From: Gammaproteobacteria bacterium
GTDB taxonomy: Bacteria; Pseudomonadota; Gammaproteobacteria; Pseudomonadales; Azotimanducaceae
Direction of reading: 5' to 3'
Assembly (NCBI GenBank): GCA_002726655.1
Contig: PBRP01000146.1
Span: 1 to 33,971, forward strand
DNA: 33,971 bases
The stretch's first letter is position 1. Each line of letters starts with the position of its first letter. The position numbers and the translations under genes were made by a program. The notes under the pieces were generated by a model. That model saw only the letters and a program-made list of their open reading frames with translations. It had not been told where the DNA came from and made no database searches. Shown in pieces: positions 8,566 to 15,640 of the stretch.

Positions 8566-9200
8566 TATTCACTCTCCTGTCGAATGTTGGGAAAACCAAC
8601 GAGTTCAAGGTCGCCGCTCTTAAGTGCATCGCGGCTTTCTCTTAACCGGTACTCGGGATACTTATCTGCAACGGAATCGGGAATGCTCCAGATGCTTGGC
8701 CCAACACCATCGGGATACAAACGCCAGTTCTTTGGATTGCTTTCAGTCGAGTGGCCAGCAGCACTCAGCAGCCTCAATACTGCGGATGTACACCACATGG
8801 AACATACACCACGAACACCCGTTTGAATGGATACCTCAGCAGGTGTTGTCGCACCATTGAGGATTGCCACGGCAACTTCCCTGGCACGGGTACCTGTACA
8901 GGGACAGATGGACTGGGCAGGATGAAGCCTGGCTCCGGCGCACAGCTCAGCGACTTTCTCCTCAGGTTGTGATTCCAGATCTACGCGCAACCACACTGGT
9001 TTTTCGAGCCGTTTGCGGCTGATTGCACCATGGTCCATACAGGCTTCAATACACTTGTTGCATCCTGTGCAGGCTGATTCTTCTACAACCGCCAGTTTGT
9101 TGACCGTAATTATTGCTTCAGTAGGACAAACGCGATCACAGGCCTTGCAGCCAATACACTTATCCGCTTCAACTGCAACCACACTGGCGACGATCAACAT
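8565..9200 (-). CDS. Ferredoxin with two [4Fe-4S] sites fused to a BFD-like [2Fe-2S] domain
   Basis: The 211-residue protein is a soluble electron carrier or redox subunit. Residues C15, C18, C21, C25 and C44, C47, C50, C54 form two CxxCxxCxxxC sites. A BFD-like module follows with C99-P-C101 and, after the characteristic GATTPAEVSIQTGVRG stretch, C133-x3-C137. Classical BFD domains have Cx2C at the last pair, so the spacing here is slightly unusual. The last 70 residues (WRLYPDGVGPSIWSIPD and on) have no assigned fold. GGAGAAGAG precedes the ATG, and the stop overlaps the LarA-like start. The arrangement suggests electron delivery to, or maturation of, a partner encoded in the same operon, such as the luciferase-like or LarA-like protein. 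Confidence 0.85.
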   Translation of the reverse strand: MLIVASVVAVEADKCIGCKACDRVCPTEAIITVNKLAVVEESACTGCNKCIEACMDHGAISRKRLEKPVWLRVDLESQPEEKVAELCAGARLHPAQSICPCTGTRAREVAVAILNGATTPAEVSIQTGVRGVCSMWCTSAVLRLLSAAGHSTESNPKNWRLYPDGVGPSIWSIPDSVADKYPEYRLRESRDALKSGDLELVGFPNIRQESE

Positions 9201-9323
9201 AGCTCGACTCTTCTCCGCATCTGTTTCGTGGGTTTAAGGACCTAAGGCCTTAACGTTAATAGTAGGCCATATTCGCTGGCCTTAAACAACCGAAATCAGG
9301 GGATAGAACTACGGGATTTAGTA
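9201..9323 (-). other. Intergenic stretch inside the LLM-ferredoxin operon with repeated GGCCTTAA
   Basis: This 123-base gap is the widest in the six-gene operon. GGCCTTAA occurs twice on the plus strand (from about 9247 and 9279), the first copy inside the palindrome TTAAGGCCTTAA-like sequence. It could form small hairpins or hold an internal promoter; nothing firmer can be said. Confidence 0.25.
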
Positions 9324-10256
9324 CTACCTGAGTTCAAATTTGTCTGCTGTAAAGGCCCCGAAAGTTCGCTCGAGGTCCTCGGGACTAGCTGCCATTGGCG
9401 CAATAATATGCGTATGCACGCCACCGTCGGCATCTTCCTGAATGCGCTCCCGAATTTCATCTTCAGTTCCGATGATGGCGATCTCATCAATCAACTCGTC
9501 GGTTAGAGCGCCCCCAGTTTTTTCGCGGTTTTTCTCAGCCCAGCCTTCTCTTATGGTTGCAGCAGCCTCTTCGTAACCAGTCCAGGCAAGAAATTTATTG
9601 TAAACAGGTGTAGCGTAGTAGGGCGCAAAGGCGGCTCTGAACAGGTTTCTACCGTACTCCTTGTCATCGGTACAAAGGACCATAGCGCGATTGACAACTT
9701 CTACCTCCTGCCAATCCTTTCCTGCACGCTTCGCCCCACTTTTGACGGCCTCTATCATCTTTGGCAATGCTCCTTTCGGCCAAAGATTGAATACGACGCC
9801 ATCACCAACTTCTGCAGCCATTTCAATCATGTTCTTGCGCAGGGCTCCGATGTATACGGGTGGTGGGTTTTCAAGTGGCATTTGTCGGTAGCCCCGGCTG
9901 GACTGCGTCTCACCCTGGAAGTCTGTTTTCTCTCCCTTCAGCATCATCTTTACTAGCTGTGCGGTCTCTTTAACCCGTGTGAGTGGTTTATCCAGTGGGA
10001 TCCCATTCCACTGTCCCATGATCGTCTGGCTGGAAGATCCAATGCCAAGCACAAAGCGTCCAGGAATCAGCTGTTCAATGACGTTGGCAGTCGCCGCAAG
10101 AATGGATGGTGACCTTGTATAAACGGGGGTGACAGCGACGCCAATGCGTATGCTGCTGGTTGACTGACCGAGGGCGGCAATTAGCGTCAGGCTGTCTGGT
10201 GCACCGGAATCGCCAAACCAGGCATCTGGGAAACCATTGTCCTCCGCCCACTTCAA
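9324..10256 (-). CDS. Luciferase-like (LLM class) flavin-dependent oxidoreductase, 5' end without standard start
   Basis: This is a TIM-barrel oxidoreductase of the bacterial luciferase / F420-dependent superfamily. It shows FPDAWFGDSGAPDSLTLIAA, IRIGVAVTPVYTRSP, PGRFVLGIGSSSQTIMGQWNG and PPPVYIGAL. FMN or F420 cannot be told apart by eye; F420 is uncommon in Proteobacteria. The coordinates use the first standard start in frame, a TTG at 10256, but family sequence clearly continues upstream: residues AVTLPAGPRVTDTADR are encoded at 10257-10304 in the same frame. Between there and the in-frame TGA at 10350-10352 there is no ATG, GTG or TTG; only ATT 10325, ATC 10346 or CTG 10295 are possible, or an indel in the A7 run at 10310-10316 could link to the ATG at 10353. 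First gene of the minus-strand operon. Confidence 0.82.
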   Translation of the reverse strand: MKWAEDNGFPDAWFGDSGAPDSLTLIAALGQSTSSIRIGVAVTPVYTRSPSILAATANVIEQLIPGRFVLGIGSSSQTIMGQWNGIPLDKPLTRVKETAQLVKMMLKGEKTDFQGETQSSRGYRQMPLENPPPVYIGALRKNMIEMAAEVGDGVVFNLWPKGALPKMIEAVKSGAKRAGKDWQEVEVVNRAMVLCTDDKEYGRNLFRAAFAPYYATPVYNKFLAWTGYEEAAATIREGWAEKNREKTGGALTDELIDEIAIIGTEDEIRERIQEDADGGVHTHIIAPMAASPEDLERTFGAFTADKFELR

Positions 10257-10352
10257 TCTATCTGCCGTGTCTGTAACCCGGGGTCCGGCTGGCAGCGTAA
10301 CCGCTAATCGTTTTTTTAATGTAATAAGGAAATCTCGGCAATTGATAGTTCA

Positions 10353-10761
10353 TATGTAGTAGTAATATAGACTAGCAAATTTTTTGATTATCTGCGGGTC
10401 GCAGCTTCAGAATGTCCTTGTGAACGTTGTTCTGAGTAGGGCGAGTTGAGGCACACTTGCCATAGTATCATTGGGCTAACCACGGAGGGAGCTAACTATA
10501 GGCTTTCTGCTTAGCGGCGAAGGGTTGCCCGTATTCATTCCGTATCAGTTTTATGGCGGTTTGGCCTGATTCCAAATACTCGAAGAAAATAGATCCAGGG
10601 CAACCACCACCGGGAGTTTTTCTCATAGACAATCAGGACCTGTTCTGATGGAGGAAAAGCGCCTTCCCACAGGAGGCGAACTTTGTTGCCAATACCTTGC
10701 AGTACGATCAGGTCTAGGATCAAGGTGACAAATCTGCTTCGGGACAGCAGTAGTCGAGACA
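10353..10761. other. Spacer without a supported gene
   Basis: Between the 5' end of the flavin oxidoreductase gene and the O-antigen ligase remnant I see no supported gene. A minus-strand frame of about 62 codons (10535-10723) is open but starts with TTG, has no clear ribosome site, matches nothing I know, and runs back into the antisense of the ligase remnant. The operon promoter for the flavin oxidoreductase should be here; TATATT read on the minus strand near 10366 is a weak -10 candidate without a good -35. Confidence 0.3.
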
Positions 10762-11118
10762 GGAACAGGAGCTGGTACCTACGAGTACATTTTCCCGCAG
10801 TACCGGCAACAGGAGGTCGATGTTCGTGTAACCAATGCGGAGAATGATTACTTTGAGTTTTTGGTGGAGCTCGGTGTTATCGGTGTTTTGCCCCTGGTGG
10901 TGATCGTGGCGTTTGGCATTGCCGTACAGATTCGCCTGCTCAGGAACAAGGAGTCCCAGTTTGCCCGGGGGATTGCCTTTGGTTGCCTGATGGGGACCCT
11001 ATCGCTGTTGATACATTCAGGGGCGGATTTCAATCTGCAGATTCCGTCAAATGCGGCGCTGTTTCTGCTGCTGCTTGCATTGCCGCAGGCCATAGCAGGG
11101 CGCCTGGAAAACTACTAA
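10762..11118 (+). pseudogene. C-terminal remnant of an O-antigen ligase/polymerase (Wzy_C family) membrane protein
   Basis: The frame encodes TGTGAGTYEYIFPQYR, then NAENDYFEFLVELGVIGVLP, which is the signature periplasmic loop of O-antigen ligases and polymerases (G-x-GTY..FP.YR, HND..E...E.G..G). Two or three membrane segments follow up to a stop at 11118, with ISGAD-type sequence SGADFNLQIPSNAALF. Intact proteins have 400-plus residues and about ten further membrane helices upstream; here the frame is closed by a TGA at 10726-10728 and family resemblance starts only at about 10762. An internal ATG-like start (GTG 10861) could not yield a working enzyme. It is a 5'-truncated leftover, consistent with rearrangement beside the polysaccharide island. 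Confidence 0.8.
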
Positions 11119-12392
11119 CTGCTGCTACAAAGCACCGGGTAACCTCTTTCTACAGCATATTTCTCAACCACCGCCCAGACGCGCATAAAATTTCCACCAA
11201 GAATTTTGGCGATATCCTCATCAGGGTAACCCCTGGCTCTCAAACCGAGGACAAGATTTGGATAGCTGCTCACATCCTTGAGATCAACGGGTAGCGTCTT
11301 GCCCACGCCATCGTAGTCTGAGCCAATACCCACATGGTCAATACCAGCTAGATCCACCACCCGGCCTATGTGATCGAGCACGTCGGACAAGCCTGCGAAA
11401 GGAAAGGGGTGTTGTACTGCCCACTGTTTACGAAAGTCGGTGAGAGTAGGGTCCTTATCATCCAGTTGGTTTTCTTCCTTGTATACCTTGATCTCGGCAA
11501 TGAGTTCATTCATCCAGGTTCTTGCCTTTGCAGTTACGAAGCTGCTGCCAAAGTTGATTTGCACAACACCGCCATTTTTCCCTACAGCCTTTACCATCTC
11601 GTCTGTCATGTTCCGGTGAAACCCGGGCACAAAATGCCTCAGTGCAGAATGAGAGGCGATGACCGGTGTCTTCGAGACTTCAAGTACCTGCCATGCGGCA
11701 GCATCAGACAGGTGGGAGATGTCTACCATAATGCCCTGGTCGTTCATGGCGGGAATCAGTTGTTTGCCAAAATCGGACAGGCCGCCCCAGTGCTCATTGG
11801 TATCGTAGGAAGAATCAGAAATATGATTGGATTTAGAGTGGGCGAGGGTGATGTAGCGAATGCCCTTCTCTCTGAAGTAGCTGACATTGTCCAGGTTCCC
11901 CTCGATGGGTGCGCCGTTCTCAATTCCCATAGGCAGTGATGCCAGACCAGCTTTCTGATGCCGGTAGATATCGGCAACGCAGGTGGCGATAGCAAGTTTC
12001 TCCGGGGCTATAGCAACAATACCGTGTACCAGATTGATGAGATCGTCGGCCAGCGCTTTTGCGCCACCGGCCTCGTCAACGGAAGCAGGAATAAAAATCG
12101 ACATGAAGGCAGCGTTGAGCCCGCCCGCCTGCATTCTGGGCAGGTCAAAGTCACCAGTTTCATCTGATACGGTTACATCAATTTCAGGATGCCTGTAGAC
12201 GCGGTAGGGGACATCAATGTGGGTATCGACTATCAGGACATCTCTGGCAAATTCGATTGAATCACTGGCGCTGGCCTTCATACTGGTGCATATGATCACG
12301 GTTGTGAGGAGGAGTACCTGAAGATCAGTTCGCTGCATCTGTAGAGCCTGAATAAAAAGAAGCATTCTCTCAGGTTGCTGTGAAAAAGCCAT
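11115..12392 (-). CDS. Membrane dipeptidase, M19 (renal dipeptidase) family, exported
   Basis: This metallo-dipeptidase cleaves dipeptides, including D-amino-acid-containing ones, with a binuclear zinc site. The amidohydrolase motifs are all visible: VDTHIDVPYR (56 onward), GIENGAPIEG, DISHLSDAA, IASHSALR and GIGSDYDGVG. An N-terminal hydrophobic stretch (LQVLLLTTVIICTS) followed by ASAS indicates export to the periplasm. Three ATG codons compete: 12392, 12365 and 12338; the last gives the neatest signal peptide, while the first lies only 15 bases after the preceding gene's stop. None has a strong ribosome site. The gene follows the TMTC-like glycosyltransferase and is probably cotranscribed with it, though a functional link is not obvious. 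Confidence 0.92.
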   Translation of the reverse strand: MAFSQQPERMLLFIQALQMQRTDLQVLLLTTVIICTSMKASASDSIEFARDVLIVDTHIDVPYRVYRHPEIDVTVSDETGDFDLPRMQAGGLNAAFMSIFIPASVDEAGGAKALADDLINLVHGIVAIAPEKLAIATCVADIYRHQKAGLASLPMGIENGAPIEGNLDNVSYFREKGIRYITLAHSKSNHISDSSYDTNEHWGGLSDFGKQLIPAMNDQGIMVDISHLSDAAAWQVLEVSKTPVIASHSALRHFVPGFHRNMTDEMVKAVGKNGGVVQINFGSSFVTAKARTWMNELIAEIKVYKEENQLDDKDPTLTDFRKQWAVQHPFPFAGLSDVLDHIGRVVDLAGIDHVGIGSDYDGVGKTLPVDLKDVSSYPNLVLGLRARGYPDEDIAKILGGNFMRVWAVVEKYAVERGYPVLCSSS

Positions 12393-12407
12393 AACTGAAT
12401 CGGGGTA

Positions 12408-13856
12408 CTACTTTGCTTCAACTGCCTCCCGCATTTGCTTTACATAGTCTTCAGCAGGCCCGCCCAATTGCAGGCTTCGTTCGGCGTGTTCCAGTGCCCT
12501 CGCTCCCTCACCAATAGAATAGTAGGCGCCCGCCAGGTTCCTGTGCGCCAGGGCTGATGTTGGATGCAACTGGATGACACGGCTCCACAGAGAAAGAGGG
12601 TTGTTCCAGTAGCTAACCTGCTGATAGGTGATCAGCAGCAGGAACAGGCAATAAAATGCCATCAGCCCCGCTAATGCCGCTCGAATTCTTTTCAGGCGCT
12701 TTATCGCGAAGACGATACCAATGCCTGTTATCAGGTTCAGGGGAAGGGTCGTGAGGTAAGTATAGTGGTCCGTCGCTTTTGCCGGCCCCACATGGATGAT
12801 TCCCGAAACCGGTAAAAGGGTAATCAGGTAAAAGAGGAGCAGGAGCGCAGGCCAACGGATACTCTTCCGCCAGAGCCCAATGCATATGGCTGTAGACATT
12901 AGCAGGAAGATCGCACCGTCAATCCAGAATACGGGTGAAATTATTTCTGTGGCATCGGGGTAAGGATACAGGGGAGACAACTGGGTTGGGAGCAGATAGT
13001 GGGCAATATAGAACCATGAATTGTCCAGGGCATTCAGGGATCTTGCCCATAGAGGTAATTGCTCCATGGTTGGCATAGACATGGTCTGGGTATTCAGTGT
13101 GATTAGTACGACGCACAGGGAGATGATGAAGTAATGCCATTTTTCGACTATTGCTCTCAATAGATCCCATCGGTTGAGGTTACATCGATGCAGTGGATAG
13201 AAATCCAGCAGCAGCAGGACAACCGGTAGCGTGACAGCCATGGGTTTGGATGTGATAGCAAAAACAAACAAAACAAACGGTAAGGCTCTGTCACTTCTTG
13301 AGGGCGAGGCAAGCTTGTGCAACCGCAGGTAGGTTAGCAGGGATAACAGGGCAAACAGGCTATAGAGCACATCTTTGCGTTCAACCACCCAGGCTACAGA
13401 TTCAACATGTTGCGGGTGGATTGCGAATACCAATGCACCGACAAAGGCAGCCCACTGTCTTTCTGAGAGGTTTAGTGTTTTGGCCTGCATGGTCAGGGAA
13501 AAAATCAGCAGGTAGACCAGGATACCGTTTGCGGTGTGCAGGACCAGGTTGACCAGGTGATGCTTGCCGGAATCCAGCGAAAACATCTGAAAGTCCAGGC
13601 TGTGCGATAGCCACACCATTGGCTGCCAGTTGGCGCGATGGGCCTCGATAAAGATGGAAACCAGGTTGCTCCAGTTCATTTCCTGAAGCCATGGGTTCTG
13701 AAGCACGAACGGAATCGTGTCCCAGACGAAGTGATGTCCGCTGACCTGGTGGTAGGCGCCAAGTGTTAACAGGATGAGTACGGTGAATTGTATCTGCGTA
13801 AGGCGCCTTTGAGAGACTGGTTGAATGTTGACAGCCGCTGGCCTGGAATCTTTCAT
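12408..13856 (-). CDS. TMTC-like GT-C glycosyltransferase with C-terminal TPR
   Basis: The 482-residue polytopic membrane protein has the conserved pattern of bacterial relatives of eukaryotic TMTC O-mannosyltransferases: FVWDTIPFVLQNPWLQ in the first loop, ANWQPMVWLSHSLDF, HHLVNLVLHTANG, AIHPQHVESVAWVVERKDVL, and later RSLNALDNSWFYIAHYLLP with LSPLYPYP. About ten membrane helices are evident, and the last 50 residues form a TPR (SALAHRNLAGAYYSIGEGARALEHAERSL). GT-C enzymes transfer a sugar from polyprenyl phosphate to an acceptor on the periplasmic side. The ATG overlaps the GtrA stop as ATGA, and GtrB is just upstream, so the three should form one sugar-transfer unit. Whether the acceptor is a protein or a glycan is unknown. 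Confidence 0.85.
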   Translation of the reverse strand: MKDSRPAAVNIQPVSQRRLTQIQFTVLILLTLGAYHQVSGHHFVWDTIPFVLQNPWLQEMNWSNLVSIFIEAHRANWQPMVWLSHSLDFQMFSLDSGKHHLVNLVLHTANGILVYLLIFSLTMQAKTLNLSERQWAAFVGALVFAIHPQHVESVAWVVERKDVLYSLFALLSLLTYLRLHKLASPSRSDRALPFVLFVFAITSKPMAVTLPVVLLLLDFYPLHRCNLNRWDLLRAIVEKWHYFIISLCVVLITLNTQTMSMPTMEQLPLWARSLNALDNSWFYIAHYLLPTQLSPLYPYPDATEIISPVFWIDGAIFLLMSTAICIGLWRKSIRWPALLLLFYLITLLPVSGIIHVGPAKATDHYTYLTTLPLNLITGIGIVFAIKRLKRIRAALAGLMAFYCLFLLLITYQQVSYWNNPLSLWSRVIQLHPTSALAHRNLAGAYYSIGEGARALEHAERSLQLGGPAEDYVKQMREAVEAK

Positions 13857-14263
13857 TCCTGGGGTTGCTTGAAGGTGAAACGACTATGGCCGAAATAGCT
13901 GACAATGACCGTTGCGACTATGACTAGAAACTGGCCAAGAATTGGGTGCAGGCCTGCTAACTCAACCAATAGGGCGAGCAATAGGATGCTGAGCACACCT
14001 GACACGGCATACACCAAATAGGTTTTGAGGTATTCGTGGATGATGTTGCCGCTGGATTTGAAAACAAGGTAACGATAAACAAGAAATGCGTTGGTGATGG
14101 CAATAACCTGGGTGATGATCGCGATAAAAATGTAATGAAGCTGGTGTTCCAACAACAAAAAGAGGCCGGAGAAAACGGCAAATCCAAATATCGTGTTGTA
14201 GCCCCCGGCAATAAGATACCTGATGACAACCCAGTGTTTGGAAATATGCTCAGTGAGGATCAT
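13853..14263 (-). CDS. gtrA: GtrA-like membrane protein (polyprenyl-phosphate-sugar flippase family)
   Basis: The 136-residue protein has four hydrophobic segments and the typical GtrA pattern: RYLIAGGYNTIFGFAVFSGL at the start, then AITNAFLVYRYLVFKSS, a third helix, and VIVSYFGHSRFTFK at the end. GtrA proteins are thought to move the polyprenyl-phosphate sugar made by GtrB across the inner membrane. It lies 75 bases downstream of the gtrB-like gene and overlaps the TMTC-like gene by four bases, matching the classic GtrB-GtrA-glycosyltransferase arrangement. Family is clear; the flippase role is the family hypothesis. Confidence 0.9.
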   Translation of the reverse strand: MILTEHISKHWVVIRYLIAGGYNTIFGFAVFSGLFLLLEHQLHYIFIAIITQVIAITNAFLVYRYLVFKSSGNIIHEYLKTYLVYAVSGVLSILLLALLVELAGLHPILGQFLVIVATVIVSYFGHSRFTFKQPQE

Positions 14264-14338
14264 GGCGCAGGTTCTTGGGCTAGCGACATCATGATGATTT
14301 CTCTACAACAGGGGTTTGCTTTGAAGCATAGAAAGAAC

Positions 14339-15289
14339 TCAATCGAAGTTGATCCTCTCTTTTTCTATGACTAACGGCCGGTTCTTTATTTCCGTGAGAA
14401 TAGCGCCGACATACTCACCGATAATCCCAATGAATATGAGTTGTACTGCGCCGAGGAAAAACATACCGATAACAAGTGGTGCAGCCCCAAGCTGGAAGCT
14501 GTCCCAGTAAACGAGCTTGTAGATGAGGTAGCCAAAGGCAATCAACAAACTTGCGAATGCTACTCCAAAGCCAAGAAAATTTGCCAGGCGAAGGGGAACC
14601 TTGGAATTGGCGACAAAGCCTCCCATGGCTGAATCGTACAGGGTATAAAAATTGTTTTTTGTTTTTCCCTTTTTTCGTGTTCTTTGTGTATAGGGAATTT
14701 CGATTCTATTTTCCCCATATTCCACAACAAGACCTCTAAAGTATGGATATGGCTCCCTTAAGGTTCTTAGAATATCCATAAGGGATTTGTCATATAGACC
14801 AAATCCGGTGAAGTTCTTGATGTGATCAGTTTCCGAAATTCGATCCATGATAGCGTAGAATATTTTCCTGACGAGGAACATGAATGGATTTTCTTCGCTC
14901 GAATTTTTTACGCCCACCACCAGTTTGTGTCCTTCTTCCCATTTTTTGACAAAATCACTAATAAGTTCGGGTGGGTCCTGCAGGTCACACATGTACACGA
15001 TGACCGCATCTCCTTCTGCACTCAGGTATCCGTGATAGGGGGATCGTATGATGCCGAAGTTCTTGATGTTCACAATGACTTTGACATCTTTATCCTGGGC
15101 GGCAATTTCTTTCAAAAGTGTTACGGTTCTGTCGATGGAAGCATTGTCGATAAAAAGATGCTCCCAGTCGTATTGGGGGTGTAGGTCCCTTATTTCTTTG
15201 ATTGCCTGATGTACATCAACAATGTTGGCTTCCTCATTGAAACAGGGGGTCACAACACTGATCTTTTTCCTCTTTTCTGAGTTATCCAT
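14339..15289 (-). CDS. gtrB: GtrB/DPM1-like polyprenyl-phosphate glycosyltransferase (GT2)
   Basis: The cytoplasmic GT2 domain begins with ISVVTPCFNEEANI, has LFIDNASIDRT, the metal-binding DLQDPPEL and FTGFGLYDK, and is followed by two C-terminal membrane helices and the EYVGAILTEIKNRP tail typical of GtrB. It should transfer glucose or a related sugar from a nucleotide sugar to undecaprenyl phosphate, supplying the GtrA and TMTC-like proteins encoded next. I take ATG 15289 as start; the frame is open to a TTG at 15337, but the added residues are not family-like. A remnant of a second gene of this type lies at 17301-17428. Confidence 0.9.
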   Translation of the reverse strand: MDNSEKRKKISVVTPCFNEEANIVDVHQAIKEIRDLHPQYDWEHLFIDNASIDRTVTLLKEIAAQDKDVKVIVNIKNFGIIRSPYHGYLSAEGDAVIVYMCDLQDPPELISDFVKKWEEGHKLVVGVKNSSEENPFMFLVRKIFYAIMDRISETDHIKNFTGFGLYDKSLMDILRTLREPYPYFRGLVVEYGENRIEIPYTQRTRKKGKTKNNFYTLYDSAMGGFVANSKVPLRLANFLGFGVAFASLLIAFGYLIYKLVYWDSFQLGAAPLVIGMFFLGAVQLIFIGIIGEYVGAILTEIKNRPLVIEKERINFD

Positions 15290-15346
15290 CTTGGTATTAA
15301 GCTCATTGAGATATCGAATCAATAGACCACACTTCAAACAGAATCG

Positions 15347-15473
15347 TCAATAGCGGATGCATTTGTAGTAGGTAGCATCGCCGTATTCACGACAAATGCC
15401 TTTCGCTTGTCGACGACCTTCTATTTCCTTTAACAGCTTTATGATCTGTGCCTCGGAATAGCGAGGTTTTACA
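15347..15473 (-). pseudogene. IS3-family transposase OrfA remnant
   Basis: Translated on the minus strand this stretch reads KPRYSEAQIIKLLKEIEG, then AKGICREYGDATYYKC, which is the helix-turn-helix N terminus of IS3-type OrfA (compare RFTESQI..ILKE..., ICR..GISDATYY). Two residues before DATYY seem to be deleted, the expected start codon is GTA, and a stop follows after about 40 codons. OrfB and clear terminal repeats are missing. The rest of the 350-base gap between GtrB and the radical SAM gene (15474-15640) shows nothing I can assign. It is a footprint of past transposition. Confidence 0.75.
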
Positions 15474-15640
15474 TCGTTGTTTAACTTGCCAATATTTTGT
15501 TGGCATCCCCGATGAGACGGTCACCGACTTATTGTGCTGGAAGACCAAATGTAGGTTACAGACAATTAGTCGCTTACGGTTGAATGATGATTGAGGCTGG
15601 TATTTTCGGTTGAGTAGATTTTCCTATCATTCCGCGGTGA

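Noticed and set aside
4159-10325. Nickel-pincer cofactor synthesis genes larB, larC, larE within the operon
   Set aside because: None of the proteins shows the LarB, LarC or LarE motifs I know; the NadC-like and Mog-domain proteins are different families.
10535-10723. 62-codon minus-strand frame in the spacer upstream of the flavin oxidoreductase
   Set aside because: TTG start without ribosome site, no recognisable family, and the open frame runs on into the antisense of the O-antigen ligase remnant.
11370-11939. 189-codon plus-strand frame
   Set aside because: Antisense to the M19 dipeptidase; no motifs.
13402-13905. 167-codon minus-strand frame
   Set aside because: Overlaps the TMTC-like and GtrA genes in another frame; low-complexity shadow.
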